From Dichomitus squalens LYAD-421 SS1 (lineage: Eukaryota > Basidiomycota > Agaricomycetes > Polyporales > Polyporaceae): a stretch of DNA of 64,000 nt. The translations under genes were made by a program, and so were the position numbers. The stretch is from assembly GCF_000275845.1 (NCBI RefSeq), contig NW_006766886.1, forward strand, positions 1,278,945 through 1,342,944, given 5' to 3'. Positions within the stretch are counted from its first letter, which is position 1, and each line of letters starts with the position of its first letter. Below are positions 22,699-35,452 of the stretch, in pieces. The notes beneath the pieces were generated by a model, which saw nothing but the letters and a program-made list of their open reading frames with translations, was not told the DNA's origin and ran no database searches.

Positions 22699-25600
22699 TA
22701 TGAACGTGAAGGGGTTCACGTCAAGTGAGCATGGAATCTATGTGTTCTCTCGTGTCGCATACCGTCGTGTACTTTTACGTCTTCCAATCGCCGTCAGCGC
22801 ATGCTGCATCTAGGAGCACTGTCGACAGGGCTCCAGTGCGCGCGTTGTGGCCACAGAAGGTGTCAGCTGCTGCTCGATGTGAAGGCTAGCATCGCGGTGT
22901 GGCAGAGCATTGCCGTACGCCACGCGGCCGCCACCACCACGGCCCACGTTTTCGCATGAACGTGGCGTTTCTGAACGAACGTCTTCAGAAATGGCGGATG
23001 GTTGCCTCTTGCCTCCCAATCTCTTCATCAACTTCTCTACGGTCGAATACAACCGCGAATGCGTGCCGTGCGGCTAAGTGAGCTCCCCCACAGCGTCTAC
23101 GATATCTAGGGGCAATATCCAATTCTGATCTTGCACGCTCGTGAGCAGAGTTCGTCGCCAACTCGTTGCTGCTGGCTGCCGATTAGAGTTTTATAGCAAG
23201 CTGCGGAGCTGTCCTAGAAGGCCAGGGCGTGCAACGGGCCCTCACGACCCCACACACCCCCACCCCACTCCCTGGCGGCGGCCGATACGATTTGCTGCGC
23301 GGCCCAATGCTTCCTTGTCCTGTTGGCAAGCTTTGGTCACCGGCGAACGCAGGGACTGCTATGGCCTGCGGACGTCTCCCAAACCCACGCACGGCTCTCG
23401 CACGCGCACGAGCCTGACAGCGGCCCTGCCAGGGTCGGCGTACGCGCTCCGGTCGGGTCGTGCTGGCCCTCCGCCGGGATCGGGGGACGCCCCACCTCGA
23501 AGCTCGGGCTGGAATTCGCGTTTCGGGTCTTGCTAGCCTGGCTACTAGTGGGTGCCCGGACGTCTATCTCCTCGGTGGACTGCGTGGTGAACACCGAGTG
23601 CTTGTCGGACTAGGTACCCAGGACGCGAGCCGGAGCCGGCCACGCTATCCTCGGACTTACGTTGCGGAGGCGCGTGAGGGCAGCCCATAACGTATCCGTC
23701 GCAGGGAATGCGGGCATGCCTGTGCCCTCCTTGTACTGGGCGGTGAGTCCCCCCGTTTCACCCAGGCCGCCTTCAGGCCCCAGCCCTGGGCCCTGAAACT
23801 GGGACTCCTGGCCCGCCTGCAGGGTTGTGGCAGCATCGAGCGATGACCGGCACGGTTAGGCTCCAGTTAGGCTCCAAATCGACCAAGACGGGGCGATGGC
23901 GAGCGAGCGACTGCGCTGAGGGCTGAGGGCGGCCGCCCGAGGGTCGCTCTCGGAGGACACGCGGATCGACCTATTGAGTAGTTTGTCAGGTGCCGTCGAC
24001 GGGACCGCCGAAGCGTACGTCCTGCCAAGCAGCGAGTAGGAAGTTCTGGAACCGCTTCCTCTCTCGACAGATCTCCACCACGGCTCGTGTGCGTACGGCG
24101 ATCAGCAGTGTGTACCTTCAGAGTCCAGACGACATGCCATGTCAGGCCGCAGGCGATCGTCATCCCAAGGGCACGTGAGCGTACGCAGCTTGCCTGCTGT
24201 GCGGATGGAGCCGGGGCCTTGAAGATACTTCGAAGTTTCCCCCGCTGTGCAGCGTCCGAGCCGTGCGGTGGGCGTTGGTGATTGATTATTGATACATACG
24301 TATCATTCTGGGTGAGCGGGCTCAGTGGAGGCTTGTCGCATTCGTCTAGCTTATGCATTGGTAACTCTGCAGTCGTCAACCGCGACGATCACAGCTAGAC
24401 GATGCCGACTGAGCTGCACAGCAGCAGTGCCCGGTCGGCACCCGACATCGCCCGCCAGGGAGCACACGGTGCCGCGACTTCTTCTACTTCTCCATACGCA
24501 CGGGCGGCGGCATCGATGGTACGCACGACCCATAAATGGCTCTTCGTATGTGCGTGTTCAGGATACTAATACCGGTACCGGCAGAAGGGAGAGTGCAGCG
24601 ATGTCATCCTCAGATTTCTCGCCACGAAGCGGGACCAATTGTCCGCCCTCTTCGTGCGGCACAAGCGAGCTGCCACTCCGAGGCGGGCGATCTCACGGCG
24701 CACGGCCAGGTAGAATTCGCTGCTCAGCCTACGTACACATACATGTTAGCACGAGCACCGCAACCCCCCGCACGCCGGGGGGCGCGCAACATTCGTTTGC
24801 AGCCGCTTCCGTCGCCACGCCCGGATCGCCTGTCCAACTAACTCAAAGTCGACATGTACGCGGTATCAGGACTCACATGCACATCCCGGACGGGCAAGTG
24901 CCACCCGCCGCTCGTCCACGCGTCATGCGCACCCCAGCTGGGTGCGCACCCGCGTCGCCAGATCCGAAGTTGGGAACGGGAAGCCCATGATAGGCATATC
25001 CCGGGCGCGCATGCCGCGTACAATAAGTGTATGTATGTAGCGGCCCAAGTCTTCGCACATTCAGTCGCAATCGCAATCGCAGCCGCTGTTCGTCGCGCGA
25101 TGCCATCTGCCGCAGGGGTGGAGCATGACATTGATATGCCGTGTTCCCCATTCACGTACGTATCGCGGTCCATCTGCAGCATCTTCGCATGCGAGGATGC
25201 TGCCGGGCCCGTGGCATCGGCTGCGACGTGACAAGCTCCTGGAACGCTCCGACGGGACGAGGTGCGTCGGCACGTTCGCGGATGAGTCGGGGGCTCTGTT
25301 CGCTAACGCAGGCGGGACAGGCGAGCACGCGCGGATCGCGGATTCGCTCGATATGCGTCCGAAGAAGTTGCGTCGACCCTGCCCCACGGCGTTCGCGCGG
25401 CTCGCCACCCCCGTGCCTATCGCGCCTAGCGACGGCGTCGTGAGCTCCTTCTGCCACAGCACGACACACAGCGTTTAGTCATCCTGCGAGCCGTCAGCTA
25501 TCGTCCGCATTCCATCGCCTTTGGCAGCGTTCGGAGGGGAAGCTGCGGGAAGTGGCGTTCGGGGAACGCCTGCGCCGGCGGACGACGTCGCTGCGTCTAG

Positions 25601-27222
25601 TGTGCACTTCGTCCGAGTTCTTCAGGCGTCTCAGATGTGGAGGCGCGTCATCTGCAGCGAACCCGAAGACAAGACGGCCAGGGTTTACCATGGGCTTGGG
25701 GCACGAAGCGTAACGCTTCGTATAGCTAGTCCAAACTCGCCAGCGGCTGAACAGCGGGATCCGACGTGCGGACGCAGAGAAACGAGGCTACTGGCCGAGC
25801 CGTCGGCACGCGAAGGTGCTTGAGGCGTCAGAAGCGTGCATTGGCTCGTTCTGGACGAGAAATCCCAGCGTTTCCGACGCCAGGCGCGTGGTGGCAGCTG
25901 CGGTATGGTAGGGGTGGGGCCAGGCACCTGCAGGTCTGGGCCAGTGACAGCCCTGCGATGGGAGATGGGCGGACGTCTGAGTTTGGAGTTTACATGTACA
26001 GTTCTGTGTACAAGAGTCTCGCGCGGTTTGTGGCCAGCGGGGTGGAGGACCGGAGATTAGGATGGGCGTCATCAACGACCGCGAAGCTCCCACCGCACGT
26101 GTATGTACGCGTTCTTATCGGGCGTGGGGGGACGAGGTAATCTGCACGCCACACCCGATCCGTGATCCTGTGTCGGCCTCGTTGAGCGAGGGTGTTGCTG
26201 GTCGCGGCTGGACACGAAGGTTTGCCTCGACGTGCACGCTGGGTATGGATGGCATCTGACTGGCCTCGCGGAGAGAGCCTGTCGTCGTTTGAATGTACGA
26301 CTGGCTTCCCTTCACTGAAGGTCAAAGCCGGACTCGGTCCGCTGCGGGGCCTGGGACTGGGGGATGGGTGGCAAGGCCGTGCGCCGATATCCGAGCGTGC
26401 TGGCGGTAGTTCGCGGTGTCATGTGGACGTTCCGCGAGTATTGTTGTCACACTGGGAGGATCGGGTGCCAACGATGTGCGACCGCACCGTTTAGGGCCAA
26501 GATCATGCGTTGCCGTTTATGGTTTAGACTGGTCTTAGTAGTCGCCCGGTGGGCGTTGTCGTAACATACACGAGGAGACCGTACGACAGTACGCATGGAT
26601 TCGCGCCCGCAGGAGAAAAGGCCCTGTGGGTGCAGATGTGAGTGTTGAGGGGAATGAGTTGTGTGTCCGCGAGCGTATGACGCAAGGTAGGGGGCCACAG
26701 CAAGCTGGCGCCACGACGGGCCAATCCGAGCAGGTAAGATCCGGAGAAGGGGGTGATCTGCCGTATCCAGATCGATATTATTAGGCGGCGGGTAACTGCT
26801 CCCAGCCGTCTCAGGCACCGGCGCCCAACTGCCATATCCCATCGTCTGCCGCAGGAGCCCCTCCCGCGCCTGGGCAGTGAGCTGCAGACCGCCATCGCAG
26901 GGTAGCCAGAAACCCGCTTGGATGGCTGCAGCGTCGCAGTCTGATTCGGGCTGGGCGGAGGCGGGGCGAGGAGGGCGATTTGGAGGGCCAAAAGGGCCGC
27001 CGGAGTGATGGAACAAGGGCGGCGCCGAGAGCGAATCGCCGTTAGGCCGAGTTTGGGCAGTTACGTACTGGTCGAGTCGCAGGTGCGATCTAGTATCGGG
27101 CACAGAGATTCCCGGCTCTCCCGGTTCTCGAGATTGCTGATGCGGATCTCGACCTGGCACCTCAATCTCGACCTCTCCTCGATGTGCCCTCCTCGAGCCC
27201 TGCTCGCTGCCCCCGTCCACGC

Positions 27223-27229
27223 TATAAAG
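27223..27229 (+). promoter_or_regulatory. TATA box and CT-rich leader of the GATA gene
   Basis: TATAAAG lies 445 bp before the start codon at 27674 and is followed by a strongly pyrimidine-rich stretch (27380-27670) typical of fungal 5' UTRs. This implies a leader of roughly 400 bases. Confidence 0.5.
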
Positions 27230-27673
27230 CACAGAGCATGCACGGCTGGGTGCAGGGGACCACACGAGTGCTGCAGGAGGACGATTCCCCGTTCGGCGTT
27301 TATTTGCGCGAAATTCTATGCGTTATTTGGTCGCGTCAGATTCAGACTCCGCTCAGATTTGTTTGGTGATCTAGTTAGCCGGCTGCTCGTCCTCCTTGTT
27401 TCCATCCGCCTCCTTCCCCCTCTTCGACACCTGCCATCCGTCCCTCTCCCGTCCGTCTGCTTTTCCTGCCTCGGAAAGCAATTCTGGTCGCCCTTGAGCC
27501 TGTGCATCACGCAAAGGCTCTTTTCCCCGCTTGTCTATCCGCCTCTTGATTGTTTCGTACTTGGCTTCGCCTGATTTAGCTCCCTCCGATTCGCCAACCA
27601 GATCCGGGTCAATCGGGAGATACAGGAGATATACTCCAGCCCTCCCCTTGCCTCCTCCGCCTCCCAAGCTGTC

Positions 27674-29978
27674 ATGTCTTCCGCTCACCCGTCCCAATAT
27701 TCCTCCTATTCTCTGCATCAGCCCATGCAAGACTCGGTTCGCTTGCCCTCGATCAAGGATTTGAACTTTCCTCCTCCCGGCCAGGACGGGGCTCCCGCAA
27801 ATGGTCAGGGTCGTGCTGAACACGCTCGTGCGAGGCATGAGCCCTCGTCCTGGAGCCGTTCTTCTGCTCCGTCTGCGCCCATACCTCCCTCTCAGCACTC
27901 GTCTGGTATGCCGCCACCGCATGACCCGCCTCCGAAGCACCAGTACGCGCCTCCGTCCAAGCCGGACGCACCTTACGCGCATTCGCAGGCTCCTCCTGCC
28001 TCGCAGCAACCCCCCGCTGGTGTGCAACCACACCACGGTGTCAATGCGGGAGCATCGCGTCCCGACAGCTCCTCTGCGGAGGCTCAGTCCAAAAGGTCCC
28101 GTTCGCAGCAAGGCGTCAGCGCTTCGCCTGTGCGTTCTCCTCACGTAAGCGTTGGTTCTCCCGTGAAGGGCGTTTATACTGATGGCGCTAACTCATTGTG
28201 AATCGCATCGATTGTCGATGTGCCCGGTTTGCCCAATTCGGTCGTGTTTCGTAGACCGTGTATCCTCCGTATCCTGCTCAAGCTCCTCCGCCGGGGTACC
28301 ACCAGGGTCCTCCTCCCCAGGTCGCCCCGCCTCAGGAGCACATCCAGCACCCATCCCACTACCCTCCTCCTGGATACGCGCCGTATCCACAGCCCCAGCA
28401 AATGTCGCGTGCACATTACGCTATGCCTCCGCCCCCGGCGCCCGCGCATCATCAAAACCAGCCGCCAGCCAGCCCGTATCCTCCCACAGAACACTGGCAG
28501 CATCCTTCCGCTCCCACCCCTGCCCCCGCGCAACAACCACCTCCTCAGCAACACTTCAACGGCTACGCCCGCACTACCCCGCTAGTACCGGCTCCCGTCG
28601 AGGCCCGTGCCCCACCTCCGCTTGTCTCGAGTCCAGCGGATGCGGAGCGGGCGAACGCACGTCATCAGGTGATTGCCGAGGTGCGTTCTCGCGGAGGTTT
28701 TACTCCTTGTTTTTCTGACCAATTCCCCGACAGATCGTGAAACACTGCAATGTTCTTTACGGGTTCGCGAACCATTATGGTACGTTCTGGACACTGCGGG
28801 TAATGATGCCGCTGCTTATCTGCCTTCAGCGAACGTGACCCGTCAGCACCCTCAAGCGCAGCCCGCGCCGCAGGAGATCGAGGAGATGAATTATCATGCT
28901 TCTACCGTGATGAGGCTTCTTGAGGATCTGCGGCGCCTTGAAGGTGGTGAAGATACCTCGCGTAAGGACGGGGATTACCCTGCCTCCACTAACCCCGCCG
29001 AAGAACAAGTTCGACCGCCCAAGAGACCATGGGAAGATATGGCCAGGGAGGGAGAACCTCCATCCGCAATCGTTCATTACGATGTGAGTGCTGTGCTGTC
29101 ACCCTGTCCCTGTTAGATGCTCAGTGCTAAACGACCGGTCAATTGCCCTTGCCCTGATGAACAGGCACAGTCGACAGCGGAACATGACATGCAGATCATC
29201 CGTAACAAACGGCAGTCTAGCACGGGCGGTGCTGCTCCAGGGCAGCAGAAGAACAAATACCGCAAGCGCAGTGTAAGAGTAACTTCCATTTGTTGCAGTG
29301 AAGCGGCGAACGTTGACTGATGAAATGTTCAGCGAGCAACCCCACCGGGTAAATGTCATTCATGTAACATTCGTGAGACACCTGAGTGGCGTCGTGGTCC
29401 GGACGGGGCGAGGACGTTGTGCAATGCATGTGGCTTGCGTAAGTGGCCATCGCGGCATTGCTGCCTGCAATAACAGTCTGACATGCCTTGGACCATCACC
29501 AGATTACGCAAAACTCATGCGCAAAAGGGAGAAAACTCTCGACGCGAACGGAAAGGCTCCGCCCATTGACCTGCAGACCCTGCGTGCGTCTACTGCCTCG
29601 GCGAGGGGCGGTGGAGGGGAGCACGGAGGTGAACCGTCCCACTCCCAGTCGCACCCTCCTCCGCACCAGGGCCAACCACCTCCGTCACCATACGACCAGC
29701 CCAAACAGCTTCCGATCCACGCAGGTGCTCCCGCTCACCCTGGTCCGTACCAACTGATGCCTGTGGGTGCCCCAGGCCCCTCTGGCGGGCAGCCGCAGCA
29801 GATGATGCCTCCTCCGCACGCGCCCTCCTCCGCCCCGCACAGCGCAGCCGGCGGTCCGGTCCCGCCCCCGCCTTGGTTGGCACACCAGAACGGGGAGCGT
29901 CCTGGGTACAACTCGGAGCCGCAGTCATACGTGCGCGCGTCGCACCCTCCGTCTCATGCCCGCGCATCTCCGCAATAA
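27674..29978 (+). CDS. GATA zinc-finger transcription factor, NsdD/SUB-1 type
   Basis: DNA-binding regulator. NsdD of Aspergillus and SUB-1 of Neurospora, with the same finger type, control sexual development. Exons: 27674-28144, 28255-28680, 28734-28779, 28830-29083, 29165-29272, 29333-29438, 29503-29978, giving 628 residues. The N-terminal half is Pro/Gln/His/Ser-rich with the early motif [16 protein letters not shown], like NsdD N-termini. Exons 3-4 hold a conserved helical stretch ([16 protein letters not shown], then [14 protein letters not shown]). A basic block [10 protein letters not shown] precedes a single finger C-x2-C-x18-C-x2-C at residues 443-468 (CHSC...CNAC), with [10 protein letters not shown] and [11 protein letters not shown]. 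The finger is split by an intron after GL. The long leader suggests translational or developmental control. Confidence 0.9.
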
Positions 29979-31157
29979 TAATCTGCGCAGCGCGAGAGAT
30001 GCGCTCTCTCCCTCCGCTGTGGAATATGGACAGGGACCCGTTTATTATTCTATGCTTCTTCGTGTTCATCTCCGCTTTCGGCCTCCCGATATGCCTATCT
30101 GTCATTGTCGTTCCGATCGAAGTGCACATAGTGTGTTACCTGTAGTGTTGCGCTGTTGTGCGGGTGTAGCTCAGCTTTCATGTCCTATGTCGTCGTATAT
30201 CTGGCCCCCACGGCCGTAATCTCGTTTTGGCGTAATGTAATGTATGGAGTAGCAGCAGAAACGGCGCAGGCGTTGCGTGGACGATGCATCTGGACTGGCA
30301 AGGTGCGTTGGCACGACGGGCAGGGCGGGGGCAGGGGGGATCTGGGAGCGGGCGGGGCGCGATCTCATCGCGGGCGATAGACGATGTGGATGAGACGATG
30401 TTGGTGACAGGGCCATCGAGCCATCGCACATCGGTCATCGCGCATCTCTGACGGGATCGATCGCGCGCGATCTTCACTGGCACGCACCCGCGCGCATCCA
30501 ATCGCGCATCTAATCACTCGCACCCCACGCGATCCCTGCCGATCCCCACCACCGTCCAGCGCTCCCCGCGAGCCCGGTCCATGAGGCCACAGGCCACGGG
30601 AGACACGGACATGAGGCAGCAGCCCCCCGCCGCCCGCGACGCTGCAGATGCCTGCGCGATTCCATGTGTGAGCTTGTCGACGTCTATCGCGACGCTATCG
30701 TGCGACCGCTGTCTGGTGCGCGCCTGCTCATCTCCGAAACGGCCGCACGCGCCCGATGGGACCCGATGCCATCGCATGGCGCATCTCGCCTTCCCGCGCG
30801 ATTCGGCGTACTTGTTCGCAACTTCGGACAGTCTGCCGTCGTATCTGCCAGCGTCGGACGCTGACGACTGCCAATCGCCGCACAACCAGCAGTGCAGAGA
30901 TTCTTTGATATATTGTTCCATACGACCCCGGCGGTTGCAGGTTGTTACAGTGCTGTTCTTACATCCACGAAAAGGTTCCCTATCTAGCAGCATGCTTCCG
31001 CCCCGTCCTTCCCGCGACGACACCGAGAGTCCGCGCAAGTCAGCGAGCTCCACGGACCAGGCGACGCGATGCGCGATTTGCGGCTCGCTGTCTGCGGTTC
31101 GCAATCCGCTATCTGCCCCCCCCCCTCCCCCCCGGGAACGCCGCCGCGCTGCCGCAC
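29979..31157. other. Convergent 3' region between GATA and dioxygenase genes
   Basis: 1.2 kb with no supported gene. GC-rich frames at 30514-31423 on both strands overlap the dioxygenase 3' end and look like shadows. GCGCATC/CGCGATC-type short repeats are frequent at 30430-30560 but have no fixed unit. Confidence 0.5.
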
Positions 31158-33510
31158 TCAGTCGTTGTACCCGCGCGGGCCAGCGCGCGGCGCCGGGGCG
31201 TCCGTCGCGATGCCCTGCTTCTCCCAGAGGTCCTTCTGCCAGTCCTTGGCGGCGCGGCCCGACGCGCGCTCGAAGTCCTCGACGGACGTGGGGCGCTCGC
31301 CGTGCGGGGTCGCGCGGAGCGCGTGCCGGACGTGCGGGAAGAAGTCGAACGTCGCGGAGTGCGTCACGATCTGCGGTTTGTGTGTTGGGAGAGGAGGAGG
31401 GGGGCAGGAGATGGAAGGCATGAAGGGATGTGATCAGCGATGGTTGTACATCGTGTACGGGGCGAATCAGAGAATGTGGACCGTGCGGAAAGATGGAGGC
31501 AGGAGGCATCAAAGGTGTGAAGCGGGGAAGGCGGGGCGATCCGAAACGGATGGAAGACGTAAGAGCGGGCTGGGCGGCGTTATGCGAATGGAGAAAGGGG
31601 GGCCCGAACCCAAACACGAAACCAGCGCGCCGGTCAAGGAACACGACGACGCGGGAGAAGACGTCAAAGAAAGTGTAGGGGGTGATGTCACTGCCCGGCA
31701 GCGCGGACGGACGAACAGTAAAGAACGGTGGTACGGTGGTAAATTGGGACGCGAGTTGCGTTCGGGCACATGCGGGCACCAGGAGGGGGGCGAAGAAAAA
31801 TGCGTGTGCTCACCCTGTTGTCCCAGAAGGCGATTGAGTTGGGTTCCCACCTGAAACGGACCTGGAAGTCGGGGTTGTCGCTGATGACAAATAGGACGAC
31901 GTCAGCGCGCAAAGCTCGCGAGACGAAAAGCTTGCGGAGCTCGGACGCATATGGCAAGGGCGACGTACGCGATCTGGTGGAAGAGCAGCTGGAGGATGGC
32001 GTCGCTCTCCGCCTTGGGCAGGCCCACGATGCGACGGGTGAAGCCTGTCAGCGCAGAGGACATTTGTCAGACGCGTTCTGTACGGGGGGCCAACGTAACT
32101 TGGGGCGGTGTCGTGACATGGGAAGACAGGGCGGAAGTAAGGTCTCGAGAACCAGATGGGGAAGATGGGGAACAGACAGGGTGGAAGGTACGACAGTTTG
32201 GAGATTTACCTGGGTTGACGTAGACGGCCTTGTAGCCGGTGACAGGGTGCACGCGCACAACGGGGTGGACGCTCTCGACCGGCTCACGCCGCACGGTCTG
32301 ACCAGCAGCGCGTGCGCCGTCTGCCTGCGCGACTGCGCTGTGCACGGCGTAGAGGCCCTCGAGGTACTTTTGGAAGCCAGGGCTGAACGAGGAGTACAGC
32401 GCGTAGCTACCGAGGGCCAGGAGGAAAGAAGTCAGCTCACGTGTCCTACCATTGCCATCCTCCGGTCGCAGATGACGACGCGTGAGACGGCGCATAGTCT
32501 AGGTATGGGAACATACCCGGAGCTCCAGAGCGTGTCACCTCCATAAGGGGGACCGGTGATCAGCTTGAGAGAGGTTGTGCTCGGGGGCTGGAGTTCGTAA
32601 GACACGTCGGAATGCCAGAGGTCGATCTTCGAGAACGCAGAAGGGTCTGGGCGGCGAGATCCGTCGGTGTAGACGACTGCGGACGAGAGAGTAAGACGCG
32701 TGTTCTGCGGCGATTGTGAGGAAGGAGTTGAGACACGTACCGTGGACTTCCTCCAGTCCGGGCTCCCGGGGGATAGGGGTCGTCGCATGCTTGTGGAGGG
32801 GTCCGAAGTGACGCGCGAGCTCGAGCTGCTCATGGATGCTGATCTCCTGGTCGCGGAAGACTGAGCGCAAGTCCATCTGTCAGTTACCCGCTAATGCACG
32901 CCACTGTATCAAACGCTACTTACAGACCACTCCCCGTTCAGCGACGAGCAAGGCGCTGTGTTCAGCATAAGATGTCATACATCAACCATACAGAGACACT
33001 TCTGAGAGAGAGGCGATACGCACAGCTCGTCCTTTTGGCTGTCGGACAGCTCCCGCAGGTCGATGCCCAAGAGCTCGGTGCCGATGGCAGGCGTCAGGTG
33101 GGTGACCTTGGACGCGGCCGAGAGGAGGCTCTTCTTCTCGGGATCCGCATTGTGTGCGCGATCCGTGACGGGGAATTCCTCGAGGGGCTCCCACTTGACG
33201 TTTGGGAAGAACGGCTGCCACACAAGCATCACAGATCAGAACATTGCACAAAACACAGCAGACATGACGGACAACATCAGGATCGCAGATCGAAGCGTCG
33301 CGGACGGCTCGCGCGGATGCGAACAAGCGGACTGAAACCCAAGTCCCTTGGGGATCGTACCTTGTATTTCGCATACTTGTAGTCGCCGTCTTCTCCGTCG
33401 GCGCCATTAGTCGGCGAGTAGAAGGGGTTGAAGAGCTTCTCGGCCACCTTCTTGACCGGACCAGTCGAGACGTGATCTTGGGCAGTGTCGTTCGTTGCGA
33501 CGGGAGCCAT
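31158..33510 (-). CDS. TauD/TfdA-family Fe(II)/2-oxoglutarate dioxygenase
   Basis: Non-haem iron dioxygenase like taurine or alkylsulfonate dioxygenases (yeast Jlp1). In that family the reaction releases sulfite from sulfonates; the substrate here is not proven. Minus-strand exons: 33361-33510, 33024-33214, 32924-32955, 32741-32860, 32517-32676, 32210-32406, 31969-32044, 31814-31880, 31158-31370, giving 401 residues. The iron motif H-x-D is His186 and Asp188 (WHSDVSYE). The distal His is 335 (IVTHSATFDF), followed by a likely 2OG-binding Arg in RHALRATPHGERP. VVFFRDQEI, VHPVTGYKAVYVNPGF and NSIAFWDNR are also family blocks. The last intron is 443 bp, several times longer than the rest. A TATA box lies 81 bp upstream. 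Confidence 0.92.
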
Positions 33511-33590
33511 TGCAAGGAAAGCGGGTCAGGGAGATGGGTATGAGCAGACTCAAGTCGCTTGAGGAGCATTTCGACATTGCCCCAAGCGCG

Positions 33591-33597
33591 CTTTATA
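33591..33597 (-). promoter_or_regulatory. TATA box of the TauD-type dioxygenase
   Basis: Minus-strand TATAAAG (within CATATAAAGCGC), 81-87 bp before the start codon at 33510. Confidence 0.6.
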
Positions 33598-34636
33598 TGA
33601 GACTTCTGAGAAGTGGGTCACGGTGCGTTCCCGCAGGGCGACTCGTGCGCAACCGTCCCATTCTTGCGCGAATGGAAGACGGTATGGCGACACCCGGCGC
33701 ACGTGATCGTGTGGTAGAAAGGCCCTTCCTGAGGACGTTCTGCAAAACGCGCAGGCGTGCCTAGGCTGGTGCGGATGGAGACAAGTGGGAGCGTAGCGGG
33801 GAAAGATAACGACACACCGGGCGCTCCTAATGCGGAGAGACGTTATCTCGGGTACCCGTGGCAGCTCTATTGCGCAAAGCTGTCGTTTACAGACACAACG
33901 AGACATCATCCTCAACTGAAAAGAGTCATCCATACACCATCCGGGAGGAGATATGTACAGAATGACGAGGACGAGCGTGATGATAGCGGCTCACAGATCG
34001 CCCGTAAACGAAGTCTCGGTTGCGGTTACGGGTCGCCACAGCTTGCCGCAATAAAGACGTGGTCAGTTTCGCCTGCTATAACCTAGTAGGGATCGCGTCG
34101 TAGAAAGTGTGAGCATTTACTAGCCCCGTCATGCTGGGCATAAGATATCTGCGTGTACAGTGCCTGTGAGTAGCCAAGGCACAAACAGAAGACGTCCGCT
34201 CACATTCTAAAGCCATCTACACAATTCTTATCTTTGACTACTAGCAAGTCATCAGGATCACAGATAAAATACCGACTCGATGATGAGCGATGGTGCCGGT
34301 GAGGATGAGATTCAAGTTTCCGGCGGCTGTCTCCGTCACTAATTACTTAAGCGCTTAATGATTTCTCTCCTACCTCAGGACCACAGTCGCCCTCCAGAAC
34401 ATACCTACACAGGTCTGGCGAACGTCGTCTCCTCATGTAAGCTCTGAGAAGAGACTGTTGAAGTCGAGTGGTTTGGAGTTTTGATCGGGGTTTTCAAGCA
34501 GGCGCTGCTTCCCGTAGTCACCCTGGGGTCAAGCACGAGAGTCCTCCACCACTGTGCAAAGGGCGCATTCTGAATTCGCATCGCGCCCAGGCTTCGACTT
34601 GCAGAGCAATGTCTTCTCCAGACTTTCTTGCTATTC
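33598..34636. other. Gene-free region upstream of the dioxygenase
   Basis: About 1 kb between the dioxygenase promoter and the possible broken gene. Open frames are short and unsupported. Confidence 0.45.
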
Positions 34637-35232
34637 ATGGGCGATCCCGATGCGCCAACCTCGCAGAAACATAGTCTCGCTGACATCAGACACTTCGCTG
34701 CCTCGGGATCTCTACTTGCTGACGGCGAGAGCCTTGCCTCAGGCGCGGCGCTAGTGAAGAACACCCTTGCAATCTCTTCGAGTGCCTGTCTCCAGGCCCG
34801 CCTGCGGCTGATCGCCGTTGTTGAAGCTTTCCCTGTGTTTTCCTCCAACTCGCAGACAGGAGCGCTAAGGCGTCATCCACGGCGTACGGGTATAACGAAC
34901 CCTCTTACCGTTCCTCCAGCCCGATAATCTCGCCGTCGAGGCTGCCTCAGCCCTCGTCAATCCCTCGACGTCCATCATGAACCTCGGCTTCAAAGGCTCT
35001 GTAGCCTCGGAGGCCCGCCGGTTGCCGGGAACTTCTGGCTCACTGCCCACGCCACGGCCGCAGCACCCGGAGCGAGTCATTCCAGGCTTCCAGCGTAGTA
35101 CCGGTAACAGCACCAGCGCACGTTCGGGTTCAACCTCGCGGGCGGGAAGACATGCGTGCTTGTTGGCGTCGGCGGAGTCGCGGTTAGTAGCTGGGTCGTC
35201 ACGATACTCCTAGCGAGGTTTCTCTTCTGACT
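34637..35232 (+). pseudogene. Possible broken membrane-protein gene
   Basis: Not recognised. A plus-strand frame starts at ATG 34637 (MGDPDAPTSQKHSLADIRHF) with coding-like composition and runs to 34927. The next plausible segments are in other frames: LPFLQPDNLAVEAASALVN near 34902, then FGFNLAGGKTCVLVGVGG leading into a hydrophobic stretch that ends ILLARFLF at the stop 35230-35232. The last ~25 residues would make a C-terminal membrane anchor. I cannot join the pieces with clean splice sites, so this is either a pseudogene or a gene whose introns I mis-see. Low confidence. Confidence 0.25.
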
Positions 35233-35452
35233 ATTGCCACCGTGAAATAATGCGGTTCATTATATTCATGGACGCCTCTTAGTTTGGATTGCTTCTTTGT
35301 ACATGCTCATCGGATTGGCTCTCTTCTGCATTAAGCGTAGACAACATCTGATATTCGCCTGGGTAGTCTCCATCTAGGTTGACACAAACCGGGTCAGGAG
35401 CGTCAGATGAAGGCTGGCATGTCAGGAAAATCAACAACCCGAACGCACTCTG

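Larger units (their letters stand above)
21794..27673. other. 5.9 kb gene desert
   Basis: Open frames of 130-270 codons occur, but they overlap in several frames, reflect high GC, lack family motifs and do not chain through splice sites. Visible structure is limited to a 16-bp tandem repeat at 22651-22698, and near the right end a TATA box and pyrimidine-rich leader that belong to the GATA gene. The composition between 23200 and 26500 is GC-rich and shows no homology I can name; an old, decayed transposon is possible but not shown. Confidence 0.5.

Noticed and set aside
23867..25478. Several 100-220 codon frames on both strands
   Set aside because: They overlap in three or more frames, carry no motif and lack connecting splice sites.
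26447..27265. 272-codon minus-strand frame upstream of the GATA gene
   Set aside because: No recognisable domain, overlaps the GATA promoter and leader (TATA box at 27223), and other long frames cover the same bases. High GC alone explains it.
30161..30180. GTGTAGCTCAG-like start of a tRNA
   Set aside because: No matching acceptor stem, anticodon arm or T-loop (GGTTCGA) follows within tRNA distance.
30514..31779. 421-codon minus-strand frame overlapping the dioxygenase 3' end
   Set aside because: It runs in a different frame through the dioxygenase's last exon and long intron; the true frame there is the one encoding THSATFDF.
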